Positions 18,767-27,037 of a DNA stretch of 64,000 bases are shown piece by piece. Every line of letters begins with the position of its first letter. Position 1 is the stretch's first letter. Source of the DNA: Antiquaquibacter metalliresistens (GTDB lineage Bacteria > Actinomycetota > Actinomycetes > Actinomycetales > Microbacteriaceae); NCBI RefSeq assembly GCF_029211225.1, contig NZ_JARGEM010000002.1, positions 310,001-374,000 of the forward strand. Reading direction: 5' to 3'. The position numbers were made by a program, and so were the translations under genes. A model generated the notes under the pieces. The model saw nothing but the letters and a program-made list of their open reading frames with translations. It searched no databases and was not told the origin of the DNA.

Positions 18767-20317
18767 TCAGAGGTCCGCGTAGAAGCTGCCGAGAACGCGG
18801 TCGACCGCGGCGAGGTCCGACTCCGCGACGACCTGCACCGTGACGTAGATGAGGTAGTTGCCGGAGTCCGCGACCGCCGCGAGCACGAGGTATCCCGCGC
18901 CGTTCGGACCGCAGTTGGTGTAGTACTCGTACGCGCCGGTGTGGTAGCCGTCGGCGTAGTCCACGGGCCCATCGGAGACGCAACCGTCGGCCGTCACCCC
19001 GGATGCGCCGGCGATGAGGTCATCGACGCTCGTGTTGGCCAGCGCCCCCGCCGAGGCGAGCACACTCACCCCTGGGGTGTTCCAGCTCGAGGAGAAGCTC
19101 GCGATGTCCGGGCTCGCGGTCACACCCATCCAGTTGTTGCCCTGACCGTCGACGAAGGGGGCCCCGTCGATCTGAGACCACGCGGCCGGTACCTGCACGA
19201 AGACGCTGCCGGTGTCATCCTGCACATCGACGAACTCGCCGGTCGGTTCCTGCGTGTTCGGCACGACCTGCACGGCCTCGATCTTGTCGCCGTTGATCTG
19301 CCCACGGTGGTACAGGCCGTCGGCCGGACGGTAGAGCTCGATGTCGAGGGTCGCCTCCGTGCCGTGGGTGCGCAACACGTCGCAGTACTCGGTCATCGTG
19401 CCGTTGACGCCGACGCTCACGCCCTGCAGCCGGGTGAGCAGGTCGCCGGGCTCGACCCCGGCCTTATCCGCCGCGGAACCCGCGGCGACCGAGCTGACCC
19501 AGATACCCAGACCCTCGCCCTCGTCGGTGATCAGACCCTGGCCGTTGATGCCGAGGCTCAGCACGTCTTCGCCGGCGATCAGATCGTCGATCACTGCGAG
19601 CACCTCGTCGCGGTGGATGGCGAGGTTGCGGTCGTAGTAGTCGTCCCCGGCGTAGTTGACGCCCACCAGCCGACCGTTCTCGTCGACGAGCGGCCCGCCG
19701 GAGTTGCCAGGACGGATGCGAGCGTCGTGCTCGATGACGGCGTCGAGCGACGCCCACTGGGTCTCGCCCGGGGTCTTCGCCTTGGAGACGATGCCGCGCG
19801 TCATGGTGAAGGTCGGGTCGCCGAGCGGGAAGCCCGCCGACCAGACGTCCATGGCCGTCGTGATGTCGCCCTTGTGCCAGGCGAAGTGCGGATAGGTGCC
19901 CTGCTCGAGTTGTACGACGGCGAGGTCGAGGCACTCGGAGGATCCCAGCACGCGGGCGTTGAGCGTCTCCGAGGTGTCTCCGCCGCGCCAGACGTCGATC
20001 GTGCCGGCGCCGACCACGACGTGGTTGTTGGTGACCGCGATGCCGTCGGAGCTGATGATGAAGCCCGAGCCGCGGCCGGCGGCCTCGTACCCGCCGTACT
20101 GCGGATCGACGAAGGTGCCGCGGGCCTCGAGCTGGATGGTCGCGGACTGCACGCCCTGGAAGTCGACGGCGGTGGTGTCATCCGCGGCGCCGCCGTCGGC
20201 GGTGGGCGGGGTGAAGCACGCGCTCAGGCTGAGCACGGTTGCGAACGCGCCGAGCGCGAGGGCGGCCCGCGCCGGCGTGCGCCGCGCGAGCGTGATGGAT
20301 TCGGACTGGACCGACAT
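18767..20317 (-). CDS. S1C (HtrA-like) serine protease lipoprotein
   Basis: A 516-residue trypsin-fold protease. The N-terminus carries a signal peptide and lipobox LSAC (Cys34), so the enzyme should be tethered outside the membrane. The triad is His99 in TNNHVV, Asp131 in CLDLAVVQL and Ser206 in IRPGNSGGPL. A PDZ domain covers about 255-330 (AGSAADKAGVEPGDLLTRLQGV). A further ~180-residue C-terminal domain follows, with two Cys in GCVSDG and YTNCGPNG that may pair. Proteases of this type sense or cut envelope proteins. It is the first gene of the operon ending with lipoproteins B and A. Confidence 0.9.
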   Translation of the reverse strand: MSVQSESITLARRTPARAALALGAFATVLSLSACFTPPTADGGAADDTTAVDFQGVQSATIQLEARGTFVDPQYGGYEAAGRGSGFIISSDGIAVTNNHVVVGAGTIDVWRGGDTSETLNARVLGSSECLDLAVVQLEQGTYPHFAWHKGDITTAMDVWSAGFPLGDPTFTMTRGIVSKAKTPGETQWASLDAVIEHDARIRPGNSGGPLVDENGRLVGVNYAGDDYYDRNLAIHRDEVLAVIDDLIAGEDVLSLGINGQGLITDEGEGLGIWVSSVAAGSAADKAGVEPGDLLTRLQGVSVGVNGTMTEYCDVLRTHGTEATLDIELYRPADGLYHRGQINGDKIEAVQVVPNTQEPTGEFVDVQDDTGSVFVQVPAAWSQIDGAPFVDGQGNNWMGVTASPDIASFSSSWNTPGVSVLASAGALANTSVDDLIAGASGVTADGCVSDGPVDYADGYHTGAYEYYTNCGPNGAGYLVLAAVADSGNYLIYVTVQVVAESDLAAVDRVLGSFYADL

Positions 20318-20448
20318 GATGGTGAACTCTTTCGATGTGATCGGGTGAGCAGGCGAGCTGCCCGACCGCGGGAGCGGCCGACGTTTCGACTGTGTCCGTC
20401 CCGGCGTCCCGGGCGAGAGGGGCCGCCGTCCCCGATCGGCACGAAAAA

Positions 20449-20479
20449 GCGCCCGGGACGGCGAACACGTCCCGGGCGC
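20449..20479 (-). terminator. Intrinsic terminator of the lipoprotein C operon
   Basis: Eleven-base arms GCGCCCGGGAC and GTCCCGGGCGC enclose a 9-nt loop. Read on the minus strand the stem is followed by TTTTTCG, a proper U-run. It lies 20 nt beyond the small membrane peptide gene and separates the upstream pair (20500-21065) from the S1C protease operon. Confidence 0.85.
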
Positions 20480-20499
20480 GACGGAAGCCGCTCACCCGA

Positions 20500-20604
20500 T
20501 TAGCGGCGTCCCGTCCTCCGGCCCGACAGCAGGGAGACCCCGCCGGCCAGGAGGCCTGCGACCAGGGCGATGCCGAGGTACACGGCGATGGTCGCCGCGC
20601 TCAT
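20500..20604 (-). CDS. 34-residue single-helix membrane peptide
   Basis: A very small gene coding for MSAATIAVYLGIALVAGLL plus a short tail ending SGRRTGRR. One transmembrane helix (about 5-27) is followed by a basic C-terminus, predicting an outside-to-inside orientation. Support comes from the ATGA overlap with the stop of lipoprotein C (20601-21065) and from the terminator placed just after it. Small membrane peptides of this shape often bind and tune larger membrane proteins, but nothing in the sequence proves this here. Confidence 0.6.
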   Translation of the reverse strand: MSAATIAVYLGIALVAGLLAGGVSLLSGRRTGRR

Positions 20605-21065
20605 CGGTTCGTCCCGGTGATGACGATGGTGAACCGGCCCTCGTCGGGCCGGATCTCGAAAGAGACCGCTCCGATGCTGCCCACGAGCGTCGCGTCGACC
20701 GTGCGCTCGAGACGCGCTCGAGCCGGGAGTGCGGACGTGTAGTGGGCGAGCACCCCGCCGGGCGCGAGCTCGGTGACGAAGTCGGCGGTCTCGGTGAGAC
20801 CGCCGTTCGTGTGCGTCGTAGCGCACAGCACGGAGCCCTCCGGCGGGGCCGGCCAGTCGGCGGGAAGCAGGCCGAGGTCGTCGAGGGTCGCCGGGCCGAT
20901 GCTGAACGGGAACGAGCCGGCGCATTCCGCCGGCGCTCCCGGCACCACCTCGCCCGACCCGGGCAGATGCACGGCATCGATCGGTGCGCTCGAACACGCG
21001 GCCACCGTGCCCGCGAGCATCACGCCGGCGAAGGCCGCACGCAGGGCGGACATGGGTCGTGCCAT
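20601..21065 (-). CDS. Lipoprotein C of the C-W-C sibling family
   Basis: A 154-residue predicted lipoprotein with lipobox VAAC (Cys24). The domain shows Cys48, Trp71 and Cys81 in DWPAPPEGSVLC, at exactly the spacing seen in lipoproteins A and B. The C-terminus IRPDEGRFTIVITG is beta-like. It is the first gene of a two-gene transcript with the 34-residue membrane peptide, closed by a terminator. The nearby position upstream of the S1C protease operon and downstream of the two-component operon suggests a shared envelope role. Function unknown. Confidence 0.8.
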   Translation of the reverse strand: MARPMSALRAAFAGVMLAGTVAACSSAPIDAVHLPGSGEVVPGAPAECAGSFPFSIGPATLDDLGLLPADWPAPPEGSVLCATTHTNGGLTETADFVTELAPGGVLAHYTSALPARARLERTVDATLVGSIGAVSFEIRPDEGRFTIVITGTNR

Positions 21066-21196
21066 TGGGGTGGAACCTCCGTGGAGTCGAGCGGCGTCGC
21101 CATTCGCCGCCTCCGGACGTGGGTGCGTCCGCCTGAACCACGATGCCGTGCCCGACGTCCCGCACCACAGGGCACGGTGTCCTCAATCAGGCGGGA

Positions 21197-21859
21197 CTAC
21201 TCCTCGGATACGCCGAACCCGGCCTCACGCGCCTGCACGATCAGACCGCTTCGATCGGGCATGCCGAGCTTGCTGATGATGCCGTAGACGTAGTTGCGCA
21301 CCGTCTTGTTGGTGAGCACGAGGGTTCGGGCGATGCGCGAGTTGTCGTAGCCGCGCGCGATGAGTTCGAGCACCTCGTTTTCGCGCTCGGTCAACTCGGG
21401 AAACGCTCTCCCGCCGGCGCTGCGCGCCCCGCTGAGATAGGACACCGCGCGTTTGGCCACCCCGGCGCCGAGCAGCATGTTGCCGCCGGCGACCGAGTGC
21501 ACGGCGCGCTCGACCTCCTCGGGTGCTGCCGTCTTCAGCAGATATCCGCGAGCGCCCGCGCGCACCGAGGCGAACAGCGACTCGTCGTCGCCGAGCATCG
21601 TGAGCACGAGCACCGCGGTCTCGGGCCGCTCGCGCAGAATGGCGCGGGTCGCATCGATGCCCGAGCCGCCCCCCAGGTCGAGATCCATCAGCACGACGTC
21701 GGGTTCGAGCTCGAGCACGACGGTGATCGCCTCGGCCTCGCTCGCGGCGGAGCCCACCACCTCGATGCGCTCGAGCGTGCCGAGCAGGGAGGTGATGCCG
21801 ATCTGGAACAGCGGGTGGTCGTCGACCACCACGACTCGGATGTCTTGCTCCTGGCTCAC
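21197..21859 (-). CDS. NarL/LuxR-family response regulator
   Basis: A 220-residue two-domain regulator. The receiver domain has the acidic pair VVDDH (11-15), phosphoacceptor Asp59 in VLMDLDLGG, and Lys109-type LLKTAAPEEV. The C-terminal LuxR-type helix-turn-helix (about 150-215) reads LTERENEVLELIARGYDNSRIARTL in its core. The GTG start overlaps the stop of the histidine kinase upstream (GTGA), so kinase and regulator are co-translated. Likely targets include its own operon, where a 12-bp direct repeat lies upstream of the first kinase gene, and possibly the lipoprotein cluster next to it. Confidence 0.92.
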   Translation of the reverse strand: MSQEQDIRVVVVDDHPLFQIGITSLLGTLERIEVVGSAASEAEAITVVLELEPDVVLMDLDLGGGSGIDATRAILRERPETAVLVLTMLGDDESLFASVRAGARGYLLKTAAPEEVERAVHSVAGGNMLLGAGVAKRAVSYLSGARSAGGRAFPELTERENEVLELIARGYDNSRIARTLVLTNKTVRNYVYGIISKLGMPDRSGLIVQAREAGFGVSEE

Positions 21860-23919
21860 CGCGCCTCCCCTGTTCGAGCACCCATCATGGCGTCTGCGCC
21901 AACGAATCGCACCTGCACCGTCGTGCCCGAACCGGACGACCGGATCTCGAAGCTCGCGCCGGCCGCGGCGGCCCGCTCACGCATCGACGCCAATCCCACG
22001 CCTTCGCCGCCGTTCACGACGAAGCCATCGCCGTCGTCGGCGATCGTCAGCAGCACCACACCCTCGTCGCTGTCGAGTTCGATGTCGATGCGATCGGCCG
22101 CGGCGTGACGCACGGCGTTGTGCACGGCTTCGGCCGCGATCAGGTAGGCCGCGGCCGCCTGCTCGGCGCCCAGATCCGTGGCGGCCGGCGCGCCGACCGT
22201 GATGAAGGGTCCGGCGCCCGAGAAGTCCGCGGCGAGCTCCTCCAGCTCGGCGGCGAGATCGAAGCTCGCGCTCGCCGGGCGCATGGAGCGTGCGAGTTCG
22301 CGCACGTCGGCGAGCCGCTCGCGCACGTCCGCGCCGAGCCGCTCCAGCAGGGCGCGGGCCCCGGCCGGGTTCGCGGCGATCATGTTGTCGACTGCGGCCA
22401 GGCCGAAGCCGATGCCCGCCAGCGCCGGTCCGATGCCATCGTGCAGCTCACGGCGCAGTTGTCGCCGCTCCTCCTGGCGGGCGGAGAGCACCTCGTCGCG
22501 CAGGCGCTCCAGTCGGCCGCTGGCGACCACGAGCTGCAGGGCGGCGGAGATGACCCCCGCGAACTCCTCGAGGGAGCGCCGGGTGCTTCGCGAGAGCCGG
22601 CGCTGTGCGCGGGCGGTGGCATCCATCCACCCGATGACGGCCGCGCCGGCTCGGAGCTCGACCCGCGTCACCGCGCCGTTCGGCGTGCCCGTGCAGGCGG
22701 CCGGGCCACCGGGATCGACGCTGACGACCGCGAGCGAACTGAGCCGCAGCGACTCGGCGAGCGCCGTCACGAGCGAACCGAGGCCGGCGACGCCGGAGTC
22801 GAGTTCACCGACCCGCGAACCGATCGCGCGCACCAGGTCGGTCGGAGCCGCCCCCTCCTCGTACAACAGCCGGTTGACGCCGCGCTGCAGCCAGATCCGC
22901 ACGGGCTGGATCGCGACGGCGACGATCGCCGCGGCCGCGATGCCGGTGACCTGCGGACTCCACTCGAGATCGGCGAGCAGTGAGACGATCACCAGATACC
23001 CGCCCACCGCGCCCACGGTGAGAATGCTCCAGACCAGCACGCGGTTCACGGCCAGGTCGATGCCCCACAGCCGCTGATCGAGCACCATGACGAGCACCGC
23101 AGCGGGATAGAAGATCTGCCCGATCACCGGGGCGATCATGCCGAACTGCCATACGACGGCCGGCATGTCCCCGGCCTCGGGAAGCACCAGGGCGCCATAG
23201 GAGAGGGTGAGGAAGGTGTGCCCGATCACCAGCCAGCCGAGCGCGGCGCGCTGCGTGCTGGGCGTGCGAAGCCACCGACGGAAGAGGATGACCGCCGTGA
23301 CGGTCGAGAGCGTGAGCGCGGCGGTGACGATGATCGCGTACAGGTCTTGCGCCGCGGCCTGGTAGGCCGCGATCGGCAGCGCGAACGGATTCACGGGGCC
23401 GCCCGGCGCCTGCACGGTGAAGGCGAGCAGCAGGGCCGCGCCGGCCAGACCGATCCCGACGCCGACCAGCACCCGATGCAGCATCGAGAGCGGCTCGCGC
23501 GAGATGAGCAGGGGGATGATCGTGGTCGACACGGTGCCGGGCAGGAACCCCCATCCGGCGGCGTACGCGACGAAGCCCCAGGCCGGGAGGTCGGGAACGA
23601 CCTCGCCCAGAAGCCCGTACTGCACCCCGAACGCGGCGATACCGGAGCCCACGGCGTGCACCGCGAGCAGGGTCGCGACCGGATGCGGCCGCAGCGCGAT
23701 GAGGGCTGCGCTCAGCGGCCCGTAGATGAGCGCGACGATGAGTCCGATGTCGTCGAACCTGGACTGCACGATGAGCGGCGACTTCGAGAGGAACACGCCG
23801 TCGAGGGGCAACTGAGGCAGCTGGAAGACCCACGCGATGATCAGCGACGCGATCGCCAGCCCCCACGAGGTGGCCCACACCGCGATCGCGATGCCGAGGC
23901 GCACCCTGCGCGCGGTCAC
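21856..23919 (-). CDS. Membrane sensor histidine kinase (intact catalytic domain)
   Basis: A 687-residue sensor with about nine helices in the first ~325 residues, a GAF-like linker region, a HisKA_3 dimerisation domain and a C-terminal HATPase. The phosphoacceptor is His493 in RRELHDGIGPALAG. The HATPase keeps the N-box Asn601 in EAVHNAVRH and the G1 box ADDGDGF, then GVGLASMRER, so it should bind ATP and phosphorylate. Its layout is the same as that of the kinase encoded just upstream (23916-25931), with which it overlaps by ATGA. It is NarL/DesK-type and its stop overlaps the regulator start. Confidence 0.92.
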   Translation of the reverse strand: MTARRVRLGIAIAVWATSWGLAIASLIIAWVFQLPQLPLDGVFLSKSPLIVQSRFDDIGLIVALIYGPLSAALIALRPHPVATLLAVHAVGSGIAAFGVQYGLLGEVVPDLPAWGFVAYAAGWGFLPGTVSTTIIPLLISREPLSMLHRVLVGVGIGLAGAALLLAFTVQAPGGPVNPFALPIAAYQAAAQDLYAIIVTAALTLSTVTAVILFRRWLRTPSTQRAALGWLVIGHTFLTLSYGALVLPEAGDMPAVVWQFGMIAPVIGQIFYPAAVLVMVLDQRLWGIDLAVNRVLVWSILTVGAVGGYLVIVSLLADLEWSPQVTGIAAAAIVAVAIQPVRIWLQRGVNRLLYEEGAAPTDLVRAIGSRVGELDSGVAGLGSLVTALAESLRLSSLAVVSVDPGGPAACTGTPNGAVTRVELRAGAAVIGWMDATARAQRRLSRSTRRSLEEFAGVISAALQLVVASGRLERLRDEVLSARQEERRQLRRELHDGIGPALAGIGFGLAAVDNMIAANPAGARALLERLGADVRERLADVRELARSMRPASASFDLAAELEELAADFSGAGPFITVGAPAATDLGAEQAAAAYLIAAEAVHNAVRHAAADRIDIELDSDEGVVLLTIADDGDGFVVNGGEGVGLASMRERAAAAGASFEIRSSGSGTTVQVRFVGADAMMGARTGEAR

Positions 23920-25931
23920 GACGGCACCTCGACGGTGAGGTGCAGGCCGGGAGCGTGCCGCACGACGAGCGAGCCGCCGAGCTCCTCGGCGCGGTCCCGC
24001 ACCGAGGCGAGCACCGCTGCGAGCCCGGGGGCGGCGGCGGGCGCGGCGTGGTCGATGCGGATGAGGGTGGCGCGGGCATCCGCGCGGTCGACGACCACCT
24101 CGAGCCGCTGCACCCCGGGGGTGCGCCGGGTCAGGAGCACGAGCTCCGCGACGACGTGATACACCGCTGCCTGACGGGTCGGATCGAGTTCGCGATCGCC
24201 GACGACGGCGATGGTGATCTCGAGCCGTTCCGACCCGAACCGCGCCGCGAGTTCGGCGAGCGCGCCGTCGAGATCTCCGTTGTCGAGCGCACCCGGCAGC
24301 AGGGTGCGTGCGAGGTCGCGCACCTCGTTGGTGAGGGTCGAGAGCGCCGAGCGCACGGTGGCGATGCGGTCGCGAGCCGCCGACGGGTTCTCGTCGAGCT
24401 CGACGAGCGCCGTACCGACCCCGGCCGCAGCCGTCGCGAGCGTCGGGGCGAGCCCGTCGTGCAGTTCGCGGCGCACCATGCGGCGTTCCTCGTCGCGAGC
24501 GCCGAGCACGTTCTCGCGGGCCTCGAGCGCCTCCCGGTTGGCGTCGGAGAGCTGCAGGGCCACCGCGAGCACGCCCGCGATGCGCTCCAACGCGGCCACG
24601 GTGCGGTGGTCGACCCGCTGACCCTCCTCCCCCGTGACGGTCAGCGTGCCGATCTGCTCGTGCGCGTTCAGCAGCGGGATCTGCACCGAGGCCTCGGACT
24701 CGGGCGTGCTCCCGGAGTCGGCGACGACCGCATGCTGCTGCACCGAGTGCACCGAGAGCCGACCGATGCGCAGCGTCGGTCGGAGGGCGTCGATCAACGG
24801 TTGCAGGCCGCGTCCCTCATCCCCGGAGAGCTTCGAGCCGAGCGAACGCATGAGTGCGGCGGGATCCGCCGCGTCGCCGTAGACGAGCGAATCGACTCGC
24901 CGTTGGATCCATCGGCGCAGGGGCTCGATGCCGAGCGCGAGCGCGGCGACCGCGATCACACCGGCGCTCGTCGGCGGCACGGGCAGCAGCCTCGACAACG
25001 CGGTCGCGATCACGACGTAGCCGACGATGAGCACCGCGATCAGCAGCACCCACATCACGGCACGGTTGAGCGCCACGTCCACGCCCCACAGCCGCTGCCC
25101 GAGCGCGTTGACGAGCACCGCGGCCGGCATGAAGATCTGGGCGAGTGGGGCCGCAAGCGGTGCGGCATCCGCGAGGAAGTAGGCGGGACCCGGAAGCCAC
25201 GCCAACAGCATCGGCCCGAAGAACAGGATGAGCATCCATTGCCCGAGCAGCAGCCAACCGGCGCCTCGTCGGTCATCGGTGGGGCCGAACCGCCACCGCC
25301 AGAACAGCACGACTCCGCTGATCACCGCGACGATCACCACGGTGGTGAGGGTGACGTAGAACGCCTGCACGAGCACGTTCTGCGCGGCTTCGCCCGGAAG
25401 TGCGAGCGGGTTGGCGGCCGCGCCCGAGCGCTGCCGCACGGTCGTCAGCAGCAGTGGGAGCACGCTCGCGACACCGCCGATCACGACCAGAGCCTTCATC
25501 GGGAAAGCCAGTGGCCGGTTGGTCAGCAGCAGCGGAACGACGCTGAACGCGGCGAGCGTGCCGGGCAGCCAGAGCCGGTCCAGGATGTGCTGCGACACCC
25601 CCGCCCCGGGCAGCTGCGGGTCGAGCAACGCGAGGGCGGAGTACTGCGCGGCGAGAGCGGAGACTCCCGAGCCGATCGCGAGCACGGCGAGCACGATCGC
25701 GACGGCGTTGGGGCGCCGCGCGATCAGCAACGCGCTCACCGGTGCGTATACGAACGCATTGATCAGGTAGAGGGGCGAGAAGTTCTGCTCGCCGATCAGC
25801 GGCAGGTCGAAGACCGCCGCGAACACGATCGCCGCAGCACACAGGGCCCAGGAGACGACCACGATGGCGATCGCCAACGCAAGCAGTCGCCTCGAGCCGA
25901 CCTGTCGGGCGGTCGGGGTCGCTGTGGCCAT
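23916..25931 (-). CDS. Histidine kinase paralogue with degenerate ATP-binding domain (probable pseudokinase)
   Basis: A 671-residue protein collinear with the kinase downstream: eight or nine helices, a linker and HisKA_3 with phosphoacceptor His491 in RRELHDGLAPTLA. The HATPase part has lost key residues. The N-box reads AELVLLTRR, so the Asn that binds Mg-ATP is Leu near position 600. The G1 box DxGxG is replaced by IDHAAPAAAPG. The protein can probably not make its own phosphoryl transfer but could be phosphorylated by the intact partner within a heterodimer, or inhibit it. It is the first gene of the three-gene operon pseudokinase-kinase-regulator, all joined by 4-base overlaps. Confidence 0.88.
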   Translation of the reverse strand: MATATPTARQVGSRRLLALAIAIVVVSWALCAAAIVFAAVFDLPLIGEQNFSPLYLINAFVYAPVSALLIARRPNAVAIVLAVLAIGSGVSALAAQYSALALLDPQLPGAGVSQHILDRLWLPGTLAAFSVVPLLLTNRPLAFPMKALVVIGGVASVLPLLLTTVRQRSGAAANPLALPGEAAQNVLVQAFYVTLTTVVIVAVISGVVLFWRWRFGPTDDRRGAGWLLLGQWMLILFFGPMLLAWLPGPAYFLADAAPLAAPLAQIFMPAAVLVNALGQRLWGVDVALNRAVMWVLLIAVLIVGYVVIATALSRLLPVPPTSAGVIAVAALALGIEPLRRWIQRRVDSLVYGDAADPAALMRSLGSKLSGDEGRGLQPLIDALRPTLRIGRLSVHSVQQHAVVADSGSTPESEASVQIPLLNAHEQIGTLTVTGEEGQRVDHRTVAALERIAGVLAVALQLSDANREALEARENVLGARDEERRMVRRELHDGLAPTLATAAAGVGTALVELDENPSAARDRIATVRSALSTLTNEVRDLARTLLPGALDNGDLDGALAELAARFGSERLEITIAVVGDRELDPTRQAAVYHVVAELVLLTRRTPGVQRLEVVVDRADARATLIRIDHAAPAAAPGLAAVLASVRDRAEELGGSLVVRHAPGLHLTVEVPS

Positions 25932-25962
25932 GTCTCTCCTGTCGCCACCAGCATGCCGCCTG

Positions 25963-25996
25963 GGATGTCCCGGATTCCAGAGGCGGATGTCCCGGA
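25963..25996. promoter_or_regulatory. 12-bp direct repeat upstream of the kinase operon
   Basis: GGATGTCCCGGA occurs at 25963-25974 and again at 25985-25996, 22 bp apart, which places both on one face of the helix. They lie 32-65 bp upstream of the ATG at 25931. This arrangement suits a dimeric regulator, and the NarL-type protein of the same operon is the obvious candidate. No footprint or promoter elements are proven. Confidence 0.55.
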
Positions 25997-26015
25997 CCCG
26001 CCACCCCTCGGGACG

Positions 26016-27020
26016 CTACCGGTCGAGCGCGGCCAGCACGAGGTCGGGTTGGTCGGCGAACACGCCATCGACGCCGGAGGAGAGGATCACATCGAACTCC
26101 TGCCGCCACTGTCCGAAATCGCGACCGTTGGAGCCGCGACGGAAGTTCTTGGCCAGAAACCGGTTCTCCGCCCGGAGGGTCCAGGTGTAGACGGCGAGGC
26201 CGACCGCGTGGGCGCGCGCGACAAGGTCGGTGGGGCCGACGACTCGGCCCGCGGCATCCGTCGCCAGCAGCAGCTTCTTGTCCACGCTGATCGCATCGAC
26301 CGTGCGGGCCAGGCGACCCAGGCCCGCGTTCGTGAGGTGCGCCGCGTAGGAGAGCGCCTTGCGACCATAGCGGGCGACGAGGTCCGCGGGCGAGCCGGAG
26401 GACTCCACGAGGTAGGTGTATCGCGCCGGCACCCCGCGGTCGCGGATCTCGTGCAGCACGGTCTGCTCGAACGCCTCGACGATCAGTCGATCGCGGGATG
26501 CCCACCCCGCGATCTCCGCCGCGAACAACTCGTCCAGCGGCAGTCCGATCGACGCGAAGTAGCTCGCGTGCTTGATCTCGGCCACGAGCTGCAGGGCACG
26601 TCCGGTGCGCTCGGACGCGGCATCCACGATCGGCAACAGGTCGCGCAGGCGCAGCACCGGCGAGACGCCGTCGAAGGTCGCCGAGTGCTGCCGCACCGCG
26701 GGCAGGCGTTCCACCGCGCGCAGGGTCGCGAGCTCCGCCCACGTGAAGTCCTCGGTGAACCAGCCGGTGAGCGTGAGCGAGTCGATGGTCTTCGTGGTTC
26801 GGCGATCGGCGAACTCGGGGCGGGTCGCGACATCCGTGGTGCCGGAGATCTCGTTCTCGTGCCGGAGCACGAGCACACCGTCACGGGTGGCCACGATGTC
26901 GGGCTCGACCGCATCCGCGCCGAGCGCGAAGGCGAGCTCGTAGGCCTCGCGGGTGTGCTCCGGACGGTACCCGCTCGCACCGCGGTGTCCGATGACGAGA
27001 GGGCGGGAGGTGATGGTCAC
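26016..27020 (-). CDS. Glycerophosphodiester phosphodiesterase
   Basis: A 334-residue GDPD-family enzyme that cleaves glycerophosphodiesters to glycerol-3-phosphate and an alcohol. The catalytic His and acidic set are seen in IGHRGASGYRPEHT (10-23) and AVEPDIVATRDGVLVLRHE (37-55). Later strands show LQLVAEIKHA, YTWTLRAEN and the C-terminal GVDGVFADQPDL. There is no signal peptide, so it is probably cytoplasmic. The product would feed GlpD, encoded elsewhere in the window at 39434-41149. It is divergent from the next gene with only 17 nt between the starts. Confidence 0.93.
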   Translation of the reverse strand: MTITSRPLVIGHRGASGYRPEHTREAYELAFALGADAVEPDIVATRDGVLVLRHENEISGTTDVATRPEFADRRTTKTIDSLTLTGWFTEDFTWAELATLRAVERLPAVRQHSATFDGVSPVLRLRDLLPIVDAASERTGRALQLVAEIKHASYFASIGLPLDELFAAEIAGWASRDRLIVEAFEQTVLHEIRDRGVPARYTYLVESSGSPADLVARYGRKALSYAAHLTNAGLGRLARTVDAISVDKKLLLATDAAGRVVGPTDLVARAHAVGLAVYTWTLRAENRFLAKNFRRGSNGRDFGQWRQEFDVILSSGVDGVFADQPDLVLAALDR

Positions 27021-27037
27021 GCCACTAGCATTCCACT

